Source of the DNA: an uncultured Bacteroidota bacterium
Lineage (GTDB): Bacteria; Bacteroidota; Bacteroidia; Bacteroidales; Bacteroidaceae
Length of the DNA stretch: 42,459 nucleotides
Assembly: GCA_947168315.1 (NCBI GenBank)
Contig: CAMVLL010000008.1
Span: 1-42,459 of the forward strand
Reading direction: 5' to 3'
Shown here: positions 1 to 7,328 of the stretch, in pieces
Layout: every line of letters begins with the position of its first letter
How positions within the stretch are numbered: position 1 is the stretch's first letter
Program-made: the position numbers and the translations under genes
Notes under the pieces: model-generated
What the model was told of the DNA's origin: nothing
The model's database searches: none
What the model saw: only the letters and a program-made list of their open reading frames with translations

Positions 1-107
1 AGCGAGCGAAGCGAGGGCGTTTGGCTCGTTTAGGGAAACATGCTTTAATTTTTAGCTTTTTTGCGCGAGCCGGTGACTTTTTTCTTTGGTTCGGTTTCTT
101 TTTTGGT

Positions 108-194
108 CATGCAAAAAAGAAATGAACAACACTGGCATGCAAAAAAGAAATGAACAAACACTGGCATGCAAAAAAGAAATGAACACAACATAGA
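108..194. repeat. Three tandem 28-30 bp repeats
   Basis: Three head-to-tail copies each begin CATGCAAAAAAGAAATGAAC, at 108, 136 and 165, with unit lengths of 28, 29 and about 30 bp. The first two end in CACTGG and the third has drifted at its 3' end. A partial fourth start (CATGAAC) follows at 195. The role is unknown; the copy number looks prone to slippage. Confidence 0.85.
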
Positions 195-204
195 GCATGA
201 ACAA

Positions 205-236
205 AAAAAAACACGGGCCTACATAAGGTAGGCCCC
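205..236 (-). terminator. Rho-independent terminator
   Basis: Inverted repeat GGGCCTAC (215-222) and GTAGGCCC (228-235) with a 5-nt loop. Read on the minus strand it is followed by a run of T (the A-run at 203-211). It is a second, back-up terminator behind the oxidoreductase operon. Confidence 0.75.
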
Positions 237-274
237 TTATAGGGAATGGGTATAAAAACAAAGAAGAAAAAGGA

Positions 275-323
275 ATAAAAACAATACAGGCAAGAGATCT
301 ATTACACTTATCTCCTGCCTGTA
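275..323 (-). terminator. Terminator of the oxidoreductase/DUF6807 operon
   Basis: TACAGGCAAGAGA (285-297) pairs with TCTCCTGCCTGTA (311-323) with one mismatch and a 13-nt loop. On the minus strand it is followed by TTGTTTTTATT. It lies about 25 bp beyond the stop codon of the lipoprotein oxidoreductase that ends at 349. Confidence 0.7.
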
Positions 324-348
324 ATCTATTACCTTTACGTGATATTAC

Positions 349-1749
349 TTATTTCTCCAAAGCCATTTTCAAAGCTTGAGTCGTCACATAATACTTAGCG
401 ATCATATTTGGTACTTCCCATTCCGGCAATTTTCCATCAACCAGATATTTCAGGAAGTTTTCCGTAACCTGACCGAAGTGAGCCTCATGACCATTGCGGT
501 AAGAGTCCGGAATAATAACGTGCCATGCTTTACCATTCTTCGTTTTCTCCAAAGCGATACCCGGATACTTCTTCACGAGTTCAGCAAAGTTCTTATTCAA
601 TGCCTCTTCGTAACCTTTCAATCCCTTCAAAGTCTCCTTCGTTGGAATGATATAAAGTTCCGGACGGAAGTTCTCTTCCTTACCTTGTTTAATCGTCAAC
701 TCAGCTTTTGTACCACGCAAGTTGGAATAATGAGAGTCACCACCGACAGGAGCCTCATAGTCCCAAAGAATAGTCAACTTCGCATTCACACCTTTCAAGC
801 AATAGTTGATCTCGCCATTTTGGTACACGTTCAGCTTACCGTCCTTTACATCATCCTTCAAGAAATCAGGGAATTCATCCATACCTGTAGAAGCCTTGAA
901 CTGTTCTTTTGTCAAGACAGTCGGCCAACGACGGGCAGAATTCATCTGAATATCCTTCGTATAATCCAAGATCACATTTGGGAAACACTCCCACTGAACC
1001 AAGTCAACGAGGTGAGTCGATACGTCAACCAAGCCTTCACCTTGTTGCTTGATATCATAGAACCATGCCGGACGGATAAGTGCATTGCCAGAAACGACTT
1101 TATAGAAATTATGCACACTTTCCATGACAACGCCCGGGTTATCCGGCGTTCCATTCTCCTGTGAGCCATACACATCAGCCAACAGAGAAAGCTCACGCTG
1201 AAGAATAGTGGTAATCTCATGGCGTTCTGTCATGATATCATACAACAAGATGCCCTTATCTGCCGCAATGTCGAAACATTCTTTCAACTCATCAAACTTA
1301 TCCGGTGTGATAACCATCGGTTTATCGGCCAACACGTTAATCCCAGCCTCCAAAGTCTGCTTGATATAATCTGTCTTCAGCCGGTTATTTCCTGCTGTAA
1401 CCATCACGTTACCTTTCTTCTCGGCAATCATCTTCTCCATGAAGTCCTCACCGGTATAGATAATCTCGTTCCAATGAGTAGGGTTATCGGAACGCTTGTT
1501 ATAAGCTTCCACCTTCGCAAGATGCTCTTTCAGATCGGCTCCTCCCGGCGAGTAAACATAAACATCCTCGCTGATTTGAGGATAAGACGTTTTCTGGACC
1601 AAGGCAGCATGGAAATGTCCTGGGTCCAACGTAATAAGTTTAACCTCACCGGCCGCACCGGTAAATGATTGTGGTTCCTCCTGTTGTTGAGTTTTCTGTC
1701 CACAAGCAAACATAATCAAAGGTAAAGTCAAAAGTAATAATTTCTTCAT
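349..1749 (-). CDS. Lipoprotein Gfo/Idh/MocA-type oxidoreductase
   Basis: Putative oxidoreductase of 466 residues, anchored to a membrane. The N terminus is a lipoprotein signal with the lipobox ending at Cys16 (MFAC). A Rossmann-like domain follows (about 36-150), but the usual GxGxxG loop is replaced by LDPGHFHAA (41-49). The catalytic-lysine motif of the family appears as DKP (Lys143). The rest resembles the C-terminal domain seen in the putative-oxidoreductase subfamily of Bacteroidetes. It is last in a four-gene operon, 53 bp after the DUF6807 gene, and is followed by two terminators. The substrate is unknown; a sugar or polyol is a guess from the family and neighbours. The altered dinucleotide loop together with Sec export leaves NAD(P) use in doubt. 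Confidence 0.8.
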   Translation of the reverse strand: MKKLLLLTLPLIMFACGQKTQQQEEPQSFTGAAGEVKLITLDPGHFHAALVQKTSYPQISEDVYVYSPGGADLKEHLAKVEAYNKRSDNPTHWNEIIYTGEDFMEKMIAEKKGNVMVTAGNNRLKTDYIKQTLEAGINVLADKPMVITPDKFDELKECFDIAADKGILLYDIMTERHEITTILQRELSLLADVYGSQENGTPDNPGVVMESVHNFYKVVSGNALIRPAWFYDIKQQGEGLVDVSTHLVDLVQWECFPNVILDYTKDIQMNSARRWPTVLTKEQFKASTGMDEFPDFLKDDVKDGKLNVYQNGEINYCLKGVNAKLTILWDYEAPVGGDSHYSNLRGTKAELTIKQGKEENFRPELYIIPTKETLKGLKGYEEALNKNFAELVKKYPGIALEKTKNGKAWHVIIPDSYRNGHEAHFGQVTENFLKYLVDGKLPEWEVPNMIAKYYVTTQALKMALEK

Positions 1750-1802
1750 CGTAACATTCTTAATAGTTTCCGCAAAAGTACAGATAAAAAACTAAATTAT
1801 GA

Positions 1803-2714
1803 TTATTCCTTTGCAAACTTTTCGTATAATGCGTTCAGGTTAGCCTCTTCCGGAGTACCACCGTAAACCAATACGCGATACTTCAAGTGGATCTTCTCCC
1901 CTTTCTTCAGGTCAGCTTGCTGATCGTTCTCCGGCCAATACATAGGAGTCGGTGACATAAAACCATAATCGCGTGTGAACCATGGAGAAGGGAACCATTT
2001 GGAAGAAGGATGCTGCATGATGACGATACCTTCGTAGCCTGTCTTACGCTTTCCATAGAAAGTCAGCCACTTAGCACGAGCACCGAATGTCTCTTTCTCA
2101 CCCATCTGGCCCTCACTGTTAACCATCACACCACCTTGTTTCACGGTTAAGTCCTCTGCTATACGAGCACTGAAGAGGGAGTGATTGGTCTTTAAGATGG
2201 TCACATCCATCAACATCTCCATTTCGATCTCGAAATCCAACTGATACAAAGATTTTGAAGGAGAGGAAATGGTGATCAAACGTTTATCTTTGATAGGAGC
2301 CTCGGCATCCGGACGTTTCCAGATACATTCATCTTCGATGACTACACGCTCACCTTTCTCTTCCAAGATACGAGCACCGATAGAGATGATACGACCACGG
2401 TTCAATCCTTCCTGCCAATAGTTACCACCATTCACACGGTCGCAACCAAAGAACAACGAAGTATGGTGAGGATACAATCCATTACGCATAGAGGTAGCGC
2501 TTCCACCCGAAACAGGAGCGTTTACAGGGAAGAAGAACGGGTATTTCTCATCTTCATAGAAACGATAACTAGTAAAGAAACTTCCAGCTACGGTGACATC
2601 AATACGGTTTCCGATTTTCTCAGCCGAAACCTGCTGAGGTTGAGCATCAACCCGACTGAAACTACATAAAAAAGCTACTATTGCTATACTGAATAAAAAG
2701 AAACGATTTTTCAT
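1803..2714 (-). CDS. DUF6807 (PmoA-like) family exported protein
   Basis: Exported protein of 303 residues with a Sec signal peptide (about 1-24, ending VDA-Q). It matches the DUF6807 family, at times labelled methane oxygenase PmoA; that label is misleading, since these are probably beta-sandwich proteins acting on or binding carbohydrate. The family's paired histidines are seen as YPHHTSLFFG (His83, His84). It lies 6 bp downstream of a larger DUF6807 paralogue and upstream of the lipoprotein oxidoreductase. No biochemical function is known to me. The pairing with Gfo/Idh/MocA enzymes suggests a shared substrate. Confidence 0.8.
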   Translation of the reverse strand: MKNRFFLFSIAIVAFLCSFSRVDAQPQQVSAEKIGNRIDVTVAGSFFTSYRFYEDEKYPFFFPVNAPVSGGSATSMRNGLYPHHTSLFFGCDRVNGGNYWQEGLNRGRIISIGARILEEKGERVVIEDECIWKRPDAEAPIKDKRLITISSPSKSLYQLDFEIEMEMLMDVTILKTNHSLFSARIAEDLTVKQGGVMVNSEGQMGEKETFGARAKWLTFYGKRKTGYEGIVIMQHPSSKWFPSPWFTRDYGFMSPTPMYWPENDQQADLKKGEKIHLKYRVLVYGGTPEEANLNALYEKFAKE

Positions 2715-2720
2715 GATACT

Positions 2721-3959
2721 TTATTTTGATATTAATTCTACTGTTGGTGGATAAGCGAAATCATTCCACAGTTCGTCAGCCCGCTCGGGTGCCATCTCAC
2801 CATCATAAGCATAAAGGCGGTAACGCAACTTATATTTTTTTCCACTCTCCAAATTCCAATCCATATTCTTTGTTGGTGCAAAGTTAATGAACGCATCTCC
2901 TCTACCACCATTTGCATTCTCATCCCAAATGCGAAGTGGCTCGGGCGAGTTATAGTTATCAGGGGCTCCAAGGAACAACAATCCAGAATGACCTGCTGGA
3001 GAAGTACCGGTAATATAGATCCAACGAGCCCGTGAACCATCAATCTTTTGGCGGGAATTTCCTTCTGAGGTCATCATGATGCAGTTCTTATTCGTCCAAA
3101 TCTCGTTGGCACGATAACCGAAACCAGCATAACGATACTCTTTCAGCAAGACTGGCAGATTTGTTGAAGGCATCAGGTCGGATTCAAAGTCCCAAAGGAA
3201 ACCTTCTCCCACATGCCAAGCTTTTACCTTCCACAGTTCGTCCATGATTTTCTTCTCGCCACCTGATTTAAAGATGACATGGCTTAACCTTGCATCAAAG
3301 CCCGACATCATCGAACCTTGATAAGTCTGCTCGATAGTACTTGCCCGAACAGTACCTTTCTTGTCGCCTAGGTTCCATAAATCGTAGATAGTGCCGTCAT
3401 ACTCCAATTTTGTCCACGGATTCCAAATACCATAATGATGGCGATGGTCCTTCGGCTGAATTGTTGTCAAGACAAATCCCGATGGAGTAAAAGCTGGATG
3501 GATATAACCGCTTCGTTGGAAGATCGGATCTACGCCTGCCGGTGGCATGGTAATGGTGTATTTATATGCCAGAACAGGGCGTCCATCCTTCTTCACGATC
3601 AAAGAATTGGAATCATCTTCCACTTCCATAAAGGAAGCACGAGCCTTCGGTTTCTTTGTCTTCAGGAGGAATTCACGGACCTCGTTAACCTGGGTTATTC
3701 CCTCCAATGTAAAGTACAGGAGTGCCTTACCATCTTCTACAACCAGTTGAGAAGCAACGGGCACTTTCTTCTTACCGTTAAGTTCAAACAAAACAAACTC
3801 ATATCCTTCTTTCAACGGTATGGAAGAAACATCCGCAGCTACGATGCAGTCCTGGCGTTCAAACCTTCCCGCATTTACCAGAAGACGAACGTTTCCTGCT
3901 GTAAGTGGCAACTCTATCCAACAAAGGAAGAATACTACAAGATAGAAAAGTTTTTTCAT
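2721..3959 (-). CDS. DUF6807 (PmoA-like) family exported protein, long form
   Basis: Exported protein of 412 residues with a Sec signal peptide (about 1-21, cleavage near TAG-N). A roughly 100-residue N-terminal beta-rich extension precedes the DUF6807 core (about 120-405), which carries the His motif DHRHHYGIW (171-179). It is therefore a longer paralogue of the next gene (303 residues), which has the matching YPHH motif. It lies 8 bp after the Tat oxidoreductase gene, so it is translated from the same transcript. The function is unknown; the two His-rich cores may bind a metal or be catalytic, which is inference. Confidence 0.8.
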   Translation of the reverse strand: MKKLFYLVVFFLCWIELPLTAGNVRLLVNAGRFERQDCIVAADVSSIPLKEGYEFVLFELNGKKKVPVASQLVVEDGKALLYFTLEGITQVNEVREFLLKTKKPKARASFMEVEDDSNSLIVKKDGRPVLAYKYTITMPPAGVDPIFQRSGYIHPAFTPSGFVLTTIQPKDHRHHYGIWNPWTKLEYDGTIYDLWNLGDKKGTVRASTIEQTYQGSMMSGFDARLSHVIFKSGGEKKIMDELWKVKAWHVGEGFLWDFESDLMPSTNLPVLLKEYRYAGFGYRANEIWTNKNCIMMTSEGNSRQKIDGSRARWIYITGTSPAGHSGLLFLGAPDNYNSPEPLRIWDENANGGRGDAFINFAPTKNMDWNLESGKKYKLRYRLYAYDGEMAPERADELWNDFAYPPTVELISK

Positions 3960-3967
3960 AACTCCTT

Positions 3968-5338
3968 TTAGAATTGATATGGTGGACGTTGTGGACGACT
4001 TAACATAGAGTTAGCCTCATCATCATTCTTGAAACGTTCCAAAATCGGATCCCAGTACAGACGACGATGCAACTTCATGGCGATATGTTGCAACAGACAA
4101 ACTGAACAAGAGCGGTGAGCGATCTCAACCGGACAGATATTCAGTTGACGTGTACGAATGGATTGCAACCAGTTACCATGGTGATCTTTACTTTCATAAA
4201 GATGGATCTCGTTCTCACCGATCTTCGACTGTAAGATACGAGGATCAGATGCCTTCAGCGGACTTGAAGCATACGTCTTCGGGTCGTTGGCTGATGCTTG
4301 ATAGTTTCCTCTACTTACGAAGATCCAACCTTCTGTACCTGTAAACAACAATCCGTTTGGCTTCTCCTTACTATCCGTTGTTCCACGAACAACTACGCCG
4401 TTGGCATAAACCATTTCGGTAGCATATTCTCCGTGAACATCCCACAAACCTTGATCAGCAAACTTTGCTTCACCATACAGTTCAACCGGTCCTGAATATT
4501 CGGTTCCCATTGCCCAATGTGCAATATCAAAATGGTGTTGTCCCCATCCAGTAATCATACCGGCACCGAATTGTTCACAACGCAACCAACCTGGGCGGTC
4601 ATAACCTTTCTGCGGGTGTACTCTATCTACAGTGTATGGTACATAAGGAGTCTCACCTAACCATTTCTCATAATTGAATCCATCAGGAATTGGCATTGGA
4701 GTAGGATCACCTCCAGCAGGATCGCCCGGCAAGCGAACCTCAATTTCCTTCAATTGACCGATACGACCGTTACGGACCAATTCACAAGCGATACGGAACT
4801 GTTCGGAAGAACGTTGTTGTGTACCGATTTGGAAGATACGACCAGTAGCATTCACGGCATTACTAACCTTACGACCTTCCTCGACAGTCAGAGATGTCGG
4901 TTTCTCCAAATAGATATCTTTCCCTGCACGTGCTGCATCAATAGCTGGTTTTGCATGCCAGTGGTCAGGTGTACAGATAATCACAGCATCAACGTCCTTA
5001 TTAGCGAGCAATTCCTCATAATGCTCATAAGTCTTCACGCTATTATATGGAGTTCCATATTTCTTCGTATAATAGTTCTCTACGTAACTCTTTGCCTCAG
5101 CTACACGATGTGCATCCAAATCACAGACTGCAACGATACGAGCGTCATCATATTTCCAAACGCCTGGCATGTCATGGTCACGGGCAATACGTCCGGTACC
5201 GATTACACCGATGTTAATACGGTTAGAAGGGGCATCTTTCCCCAAAACATGAGCAGGCACAATTGTCGGAACACCTATTAGTCCCAAACCCGATGCCATC
5301 GACACTTTTAAAAAATCTCTTCTAGACAAGTTTTTCAT
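3968..5338 (-). CDS. Tat-exported Gfo/Idh/MocA family oxidoreductase
   Basis: NAD(P)-dependent dehydrogenase-like protein of 456 residues and first gene of the four-gene operon. The N terminus is a twin-arginine signal (SRRDFLK, Arg6-Arg7, then a hydrophobic stretch to about 33). The Rossmann fold begins at IGVIGTGRIA (43-52), so the dinucleotide loop is intact. Other family marks are TPDHWHA (123-129) and the EKP motif with catalytic Lys146. Tat export implies that it folds and loads its cofactor in the cytoplasm, as glucose-fructose oxidoreductase does. The C-terminal half holds conserved Trp/Gly/His-rich stretches around 225-275. The substrate is unknown, probably a sugar or inositol derivative. 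Confidence 0.88.
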   Translation of the reverse strand: MKNLSRRDFLKVSMASGLGLIGVPTIVPAHVLGKDAPSNRINIGVIGTGRIARDHDMPGVWKYDDARIVAVCDLDAHRVAEAKSYVENYYTKKYGTPYNSVKTYEHYEELLANKDVDAVIICTPDHWHAKPAIDAARAGKDIYLEKPTSLTVEEGRKVSNAVNATGRIFQIGTQQRSSEQFRIACELVRNGRIGQLKEIEVRLPGDPAGGDPTPMPIPDGFNYEKWLGETPYVPYTVDRVHPQKGYDRPGWLRCEQFGAGMITGWGQHHFDIAHWAMGTEYSGPVELYGEAKFADQGLWDVHGEYATEMVYANGVVVRGTTDSKEKPNGLLFTGTEGWIFVSRGNYQASANDPKTYASSPLKASDPRILQSKIGENEIHLYESKDHHGNWLQSIRTRQLNICPVEIAHRSCSVCLLQHIAMKLHRRLYWDPILERFKNDDEANSMLSRPQRPPYQF

Positions 5339-5376
5339 GATATTATATTTTAAAAATTATACTATTATCCCAAAAA

Positions 5377-5384
5377 CAAAGTTA
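5377..5384 (-). promoter_or_regulatory. Candidate -7 element of the oxidoreductase operon
   Basis: On the minus strand this reads TAACTTTG, a full match to the Bacteroidetes -7 consensus TAnnTTTG, 39 bp before the ATG of the Tat oxidoreductase. I see no clear TTTG at the -33 position, so the promoter may need an activator, plausibly the divergent AraC protein. Confidence 0.5.
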
Positions 5385-5407
5385 ACATTTAAATTCTTGT
5401 ATAATAG

Positions 5408-5439
5408 TTTGTTTTTTGCAAGCAATTATCTTATTTTTG
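5408..5439 (+). promoter_or_regulatory. Promoter of the AraC-type regulator
   Basis: TTTG at 5408-5411 and TATTTTTG at 5432-5439 with a 20-bp spacer fit the Bacteroidetes -33 / -7 consensus. The start codon follows within 20 bp, so the leader is very short. It is back to back with the operon promoter at 5377-5384. Confidence 0.6.
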
Positions 5440-5451
5440 CATTAAGGAGAA

Positions 5452-6336
5452 GTGAGTATGGTTAAGTTAATGCACGAACAAGTGTCGGTGAAAGAGGACT
5501 CTCCCATCATTGCGAGGTTCTATGACTACGAACATTTCACGTATCCGTGGCATTTTCATCAAGAGTTTGAGATCATCTACGTTGAAGAAAGCCACGGTGA
5601 GGAGTTCATTAACGACAGCAAGATCCATTTCTACCCCGGCGACATCCTATTTATCGGTGCGAATACACCACACTACACCAAGTCGGCCCCAGAATATTAT
5701 GAGGGGAACGAAGGACTCAGGGCGAAAGGAGTCATCATCCAGTTCAGAAAAGATACGCTGCCAAATATTATCTTTCAGTATCCAGCCTATCACAAGATAA
5801 AACAACTGTTAGATAGGGCCAATCAAGGTATTTACTTCAATATCAATCATAACGAGCACATCCGTAAACTGATAGAGAATGCGCCGAAGGAGAAAGGCAT
5901 CCAACTTTTGGCTAGTATTCTACACATTCTTGATGCAATGGCCGATACGAAGAATTTCGAATGTATCAGTAGTGACACAAGTATTGAATTTCACGGTCCT
6001 GTGGATAACCGTTTTGAGAGGGTTATCTCGTTTATTCGACAGCATTTCACAGAAGAGATACATACACATGAGGTTGCAGCACACGTTCCAATGAACAATA
6101 CCGCTTTCTGTCGATATTTCAAAGAGAAATCCAGCAAGACGTTGACTGAATATGTTCAAGAGTTACGAATCGCTTACGCATGCCAACTGATTACGGAGAG
6201 TTCTGAGAGTATCTCACAGATTTGTTTCCGTTGTGGATTCAACAATATCCCACACTTTAACCGCATTTTCAAACGCTATAAAAAAACTACTCCAACAGAA
6301 TATCGAAAACAATTTAGTTTAGGCCGAACTAATTAA
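5452..6336 (+). CDS. AraC family transcriptional regulator with cupin domain
   Basis: Regulator of 292-294 residues. The N-terminal half is an AraC-type cupin ligand-binding fold (WHFHQEFEI, about 33-41, and YPGDILFIGANTPH, about 61-74). The C-terminal ~100 residues form the double helix-turn-helix DNA-binding domain (from about 195; second helix region ISQICFRCGFNNIPHFNRIF). The longest frame starts with GTG at 5452, but AAGGAG at 5444-5449 sits at a better distance from the ATG at 5458, so the protein may begin MVKLMHEQ. It is divergent from the four-gene oxidoreductase operon with 113 bp between them, and probably controls that operon and itself. The ligand is unknown. Confidence 0.9.
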   Translation: MSMVKLMHEQVSVKEDSPIIARFYDYEHFTYPWHFHQEFEIIYVEESHGEEFINDSKIHFYPGDILFIGANTPHYTKSAPEYYEGNEGLRAKGVIIQFRKDTLPNIIFQYPAYHKIKQLLDRANQGIYFNINHNEHIRKLIENAPKEKGIQLLASILHILDAMADTKNFECISSDTSIEFHGPVDNRFERVISFIRQHFTEEIHTHEVAAHVPMNNTAFCRYFKEKSSKTLTEYVQELRIAYACQLITESSESISQICFRCGFNNIPHFNRIFKRYKKTTPTEYRKQFSLGRTN

Positions 6337-6349
6337 ACACACGATCATA

Positions 6350-6934
6350 ATGAAAACTAATTATCTGATAATCTTATCGTTCATTGTTTTCTTTTCTTGT
6401 CAAAAAAACAACGTAGTCTTACAGAACGTTTTTAGCGAAGAAGAAATAACCGAAGTTGACAAACTCATACAATATTATGATAACTTTATAAATGTGCAGA
6501 CGGGTAACAAGGGAGAAGACCTTGCACACTCCTATCAGACTTATCTGCAGGTGAACTCGATTTTTGCACAACAGGGAATGGACATGAATGTATTACGTCC
6601 TTCTTTGAGAGCACAAATCGAACTCTTCTTAAGCATGAAGTCCGATTTCATCGAGAAAATCTATCAAAAGAAAGCGTTCGAGGAACACATTGGACGAAAC
6701 ATTGAGGATAGTAATCCACCATTACATATCAATCCGAACGGCAAGTTCATACAATTTATCCAAGAGCTAGCCAAGGTAAAACCGTTATTTGCATCCTGTG
6801 CGAAGGAACTGACAGAAAAGGGAGACGTTGGGCCACAATGTTACCAAACGCTTTTGACTTTGTATCCAAAAATCGATTTCAACAATAAAGACGAGCGCTT
6901 TGCCTTTATCGTCTGTATGTTAAGAAGGGAATAA
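6350..6934 (+). CDS. Hypothetical lipoprotein
   Basis: Unrecognised lipoprotein of 194 residues. The signal peptide ends in a lipobox with Cys17 (FFSC). The mature part looks mostly alpha-helical, with EEEITEVDKLIQYYDNF near residue 30 and two cysteines in the C-terminal half (CAKEL and QCYQTLL). The start is 13 bp after the AraC stop, so the two are cotranscribed, and a + strand terminator lies at 7043-7067. Being tied to a regulator, it may belong to the same sugar-response module, but nothing in the sequence gives a function. Confidence 0.7.
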   Translation: MKTNYLIILSFIVFFSCQKNNVVLQNVFSEEEITEVDKLIQYYDNFINVQTGNKGEDLAHSYQTYLQVNSIFAQQGMDMNVLRPSLRAQIELFLSMKSDFIEKIYQKKAFEEHIGRNIEDSNPPLHINPNGKFIQFIQELAKVKPLFASCAKELTEKGDVGPQCYQTLLTLYPKIDFNNKDERFAFIVCMLRRE

Positions 6935-7004
6935 AATAGTAATACCCATCCACTGTAGGAGTCTACTTTGTGCAGGCCCGCATCGAAAAGAAACAATATT
7001 TGTA

Positions 7005-7156
7005 AATTATCCCAAGAGGTCATTTTGGGGATTTTGGGCCTGGTGAACCCTAAGGGTTCACTTTTTTGTATTTATCATTTTGGCAATTGATTGAATATAA
7101 ATGAATTACAAAATCGGTGAAGGTGAAGGCTATTTTTTAATTTAAGAGCATAGGGA
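7005..7156 (+). repeat. 152-bp dispersed intergenic element, copy 1
   Basis: By hand alignment this is about 72% identical, without gaps, to 21733-21884. Shared blocks are AATTATCC at the start, GGATTTTGGGCC, the hairpin GTGAACC-n-GGTTCAC at offset 38, GGTGAAGGTGAAGG at offset 111, and TAGGGA at the end. The strand given is the one on which the copies align; the true orientation is unknown. Confidence 0.8.
7043..7067 (+). terminator. Terminator of the araC/lipoprotein transcript
   Basis: Perfect 8-bp stem GTGAACCC / GGGTTCAC with a TAA loop, followed on the plus strand by TTTTTT (7062-7067). It lies inside the 152-bp element, 109 bp after the lipoprotein stop. Confidence 0.7.
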
Positions 7157-7167
7157 GGTTTTTCTAA

Positions 7168-7264
7168 CACCGCTCCGCGGTTTATTTGTGTTATTGATTA
7201 TTTATCGCGGGTTACGCTTCGCTCACCCACGTAAAAAAAATAATAAATTAACCACGGAGTGGTG
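7168..7264. repeat. 97-bp palindromic (REP/MITE-like) element
   Basis: CACCGCTCCGCGGTT (7168-7182) and AACCACGGAGTGGTG (7250-7264) are inverted copies matching at 13 of 15 positions. Between them lies a second, smaller hairpin around GGGTTACGCTTCGCTCACCC (7209-7228). Small nested palindromes of this sort look like non-coding repeats. Confidence 0.6.
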
Positions 7265-7271
7265 GCAGATC

Positions 7272-7308
7272 ATAAAAAAAGAGGATTCACCTCAACGGTG
7301 AATCCTCT
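7272..7308 (-). terminator. Terminator of the susCD transcript
   Basis: GAGGATTCACC (7281-7291) and GGTGAATCCTC (7297-7307) form a perfect 11-bp stem with a TCAAC loop. On the minus strand a T-run follows (A-run at 7274-7280). It sits 20 bp beyond the SusD stop codon. Confidence 0.9.
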
Positions 7309-7328
7309 ACAAAATATATTATCAATAC

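Larger units (their letters stand above)
1..348. other. Intergenic edge region, no gene
   Basis: I see no credible gene here. The region holds a G/C-rich REP-like start (GCGAGCGAAGCGAGG, 3-17), an inverted pair GGCTCG/CGAGCC (23-28 and 66-71), three tandem repeats (108-194) and two minus-strand terminators. A 69-codon reading frame on the minus strand is low-complexity (Phe/Leu, Lys/Arg-rich end) and is made of the tandem repeats, so I do not call it a gene. Confidence 0.7.
6935..7328. other. Intergenic region packed with repeats
   Basis: No gene is seen between two convergent genes. The stretch holds the first copy of a 152-bp element (7005-7156), a palindromic element (7168-7264) and two terminators, one per strand. 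Confidence 0.75.

Noticed and set aside
52-261. 69-codon reading frame on the minus strand
   Set aside because: It is made largely of the tandem repeats and A/T-rich sequence, is low-complexity, and overlaps a terminator. No family match is apparent.
376-1164. 262-codon reading frame on the plus strand
   Set aside because: It lies antisense inside the well-supported oxidoreductase gene and has no recognisable domain; it is a shadow of that gene's codon pattern.
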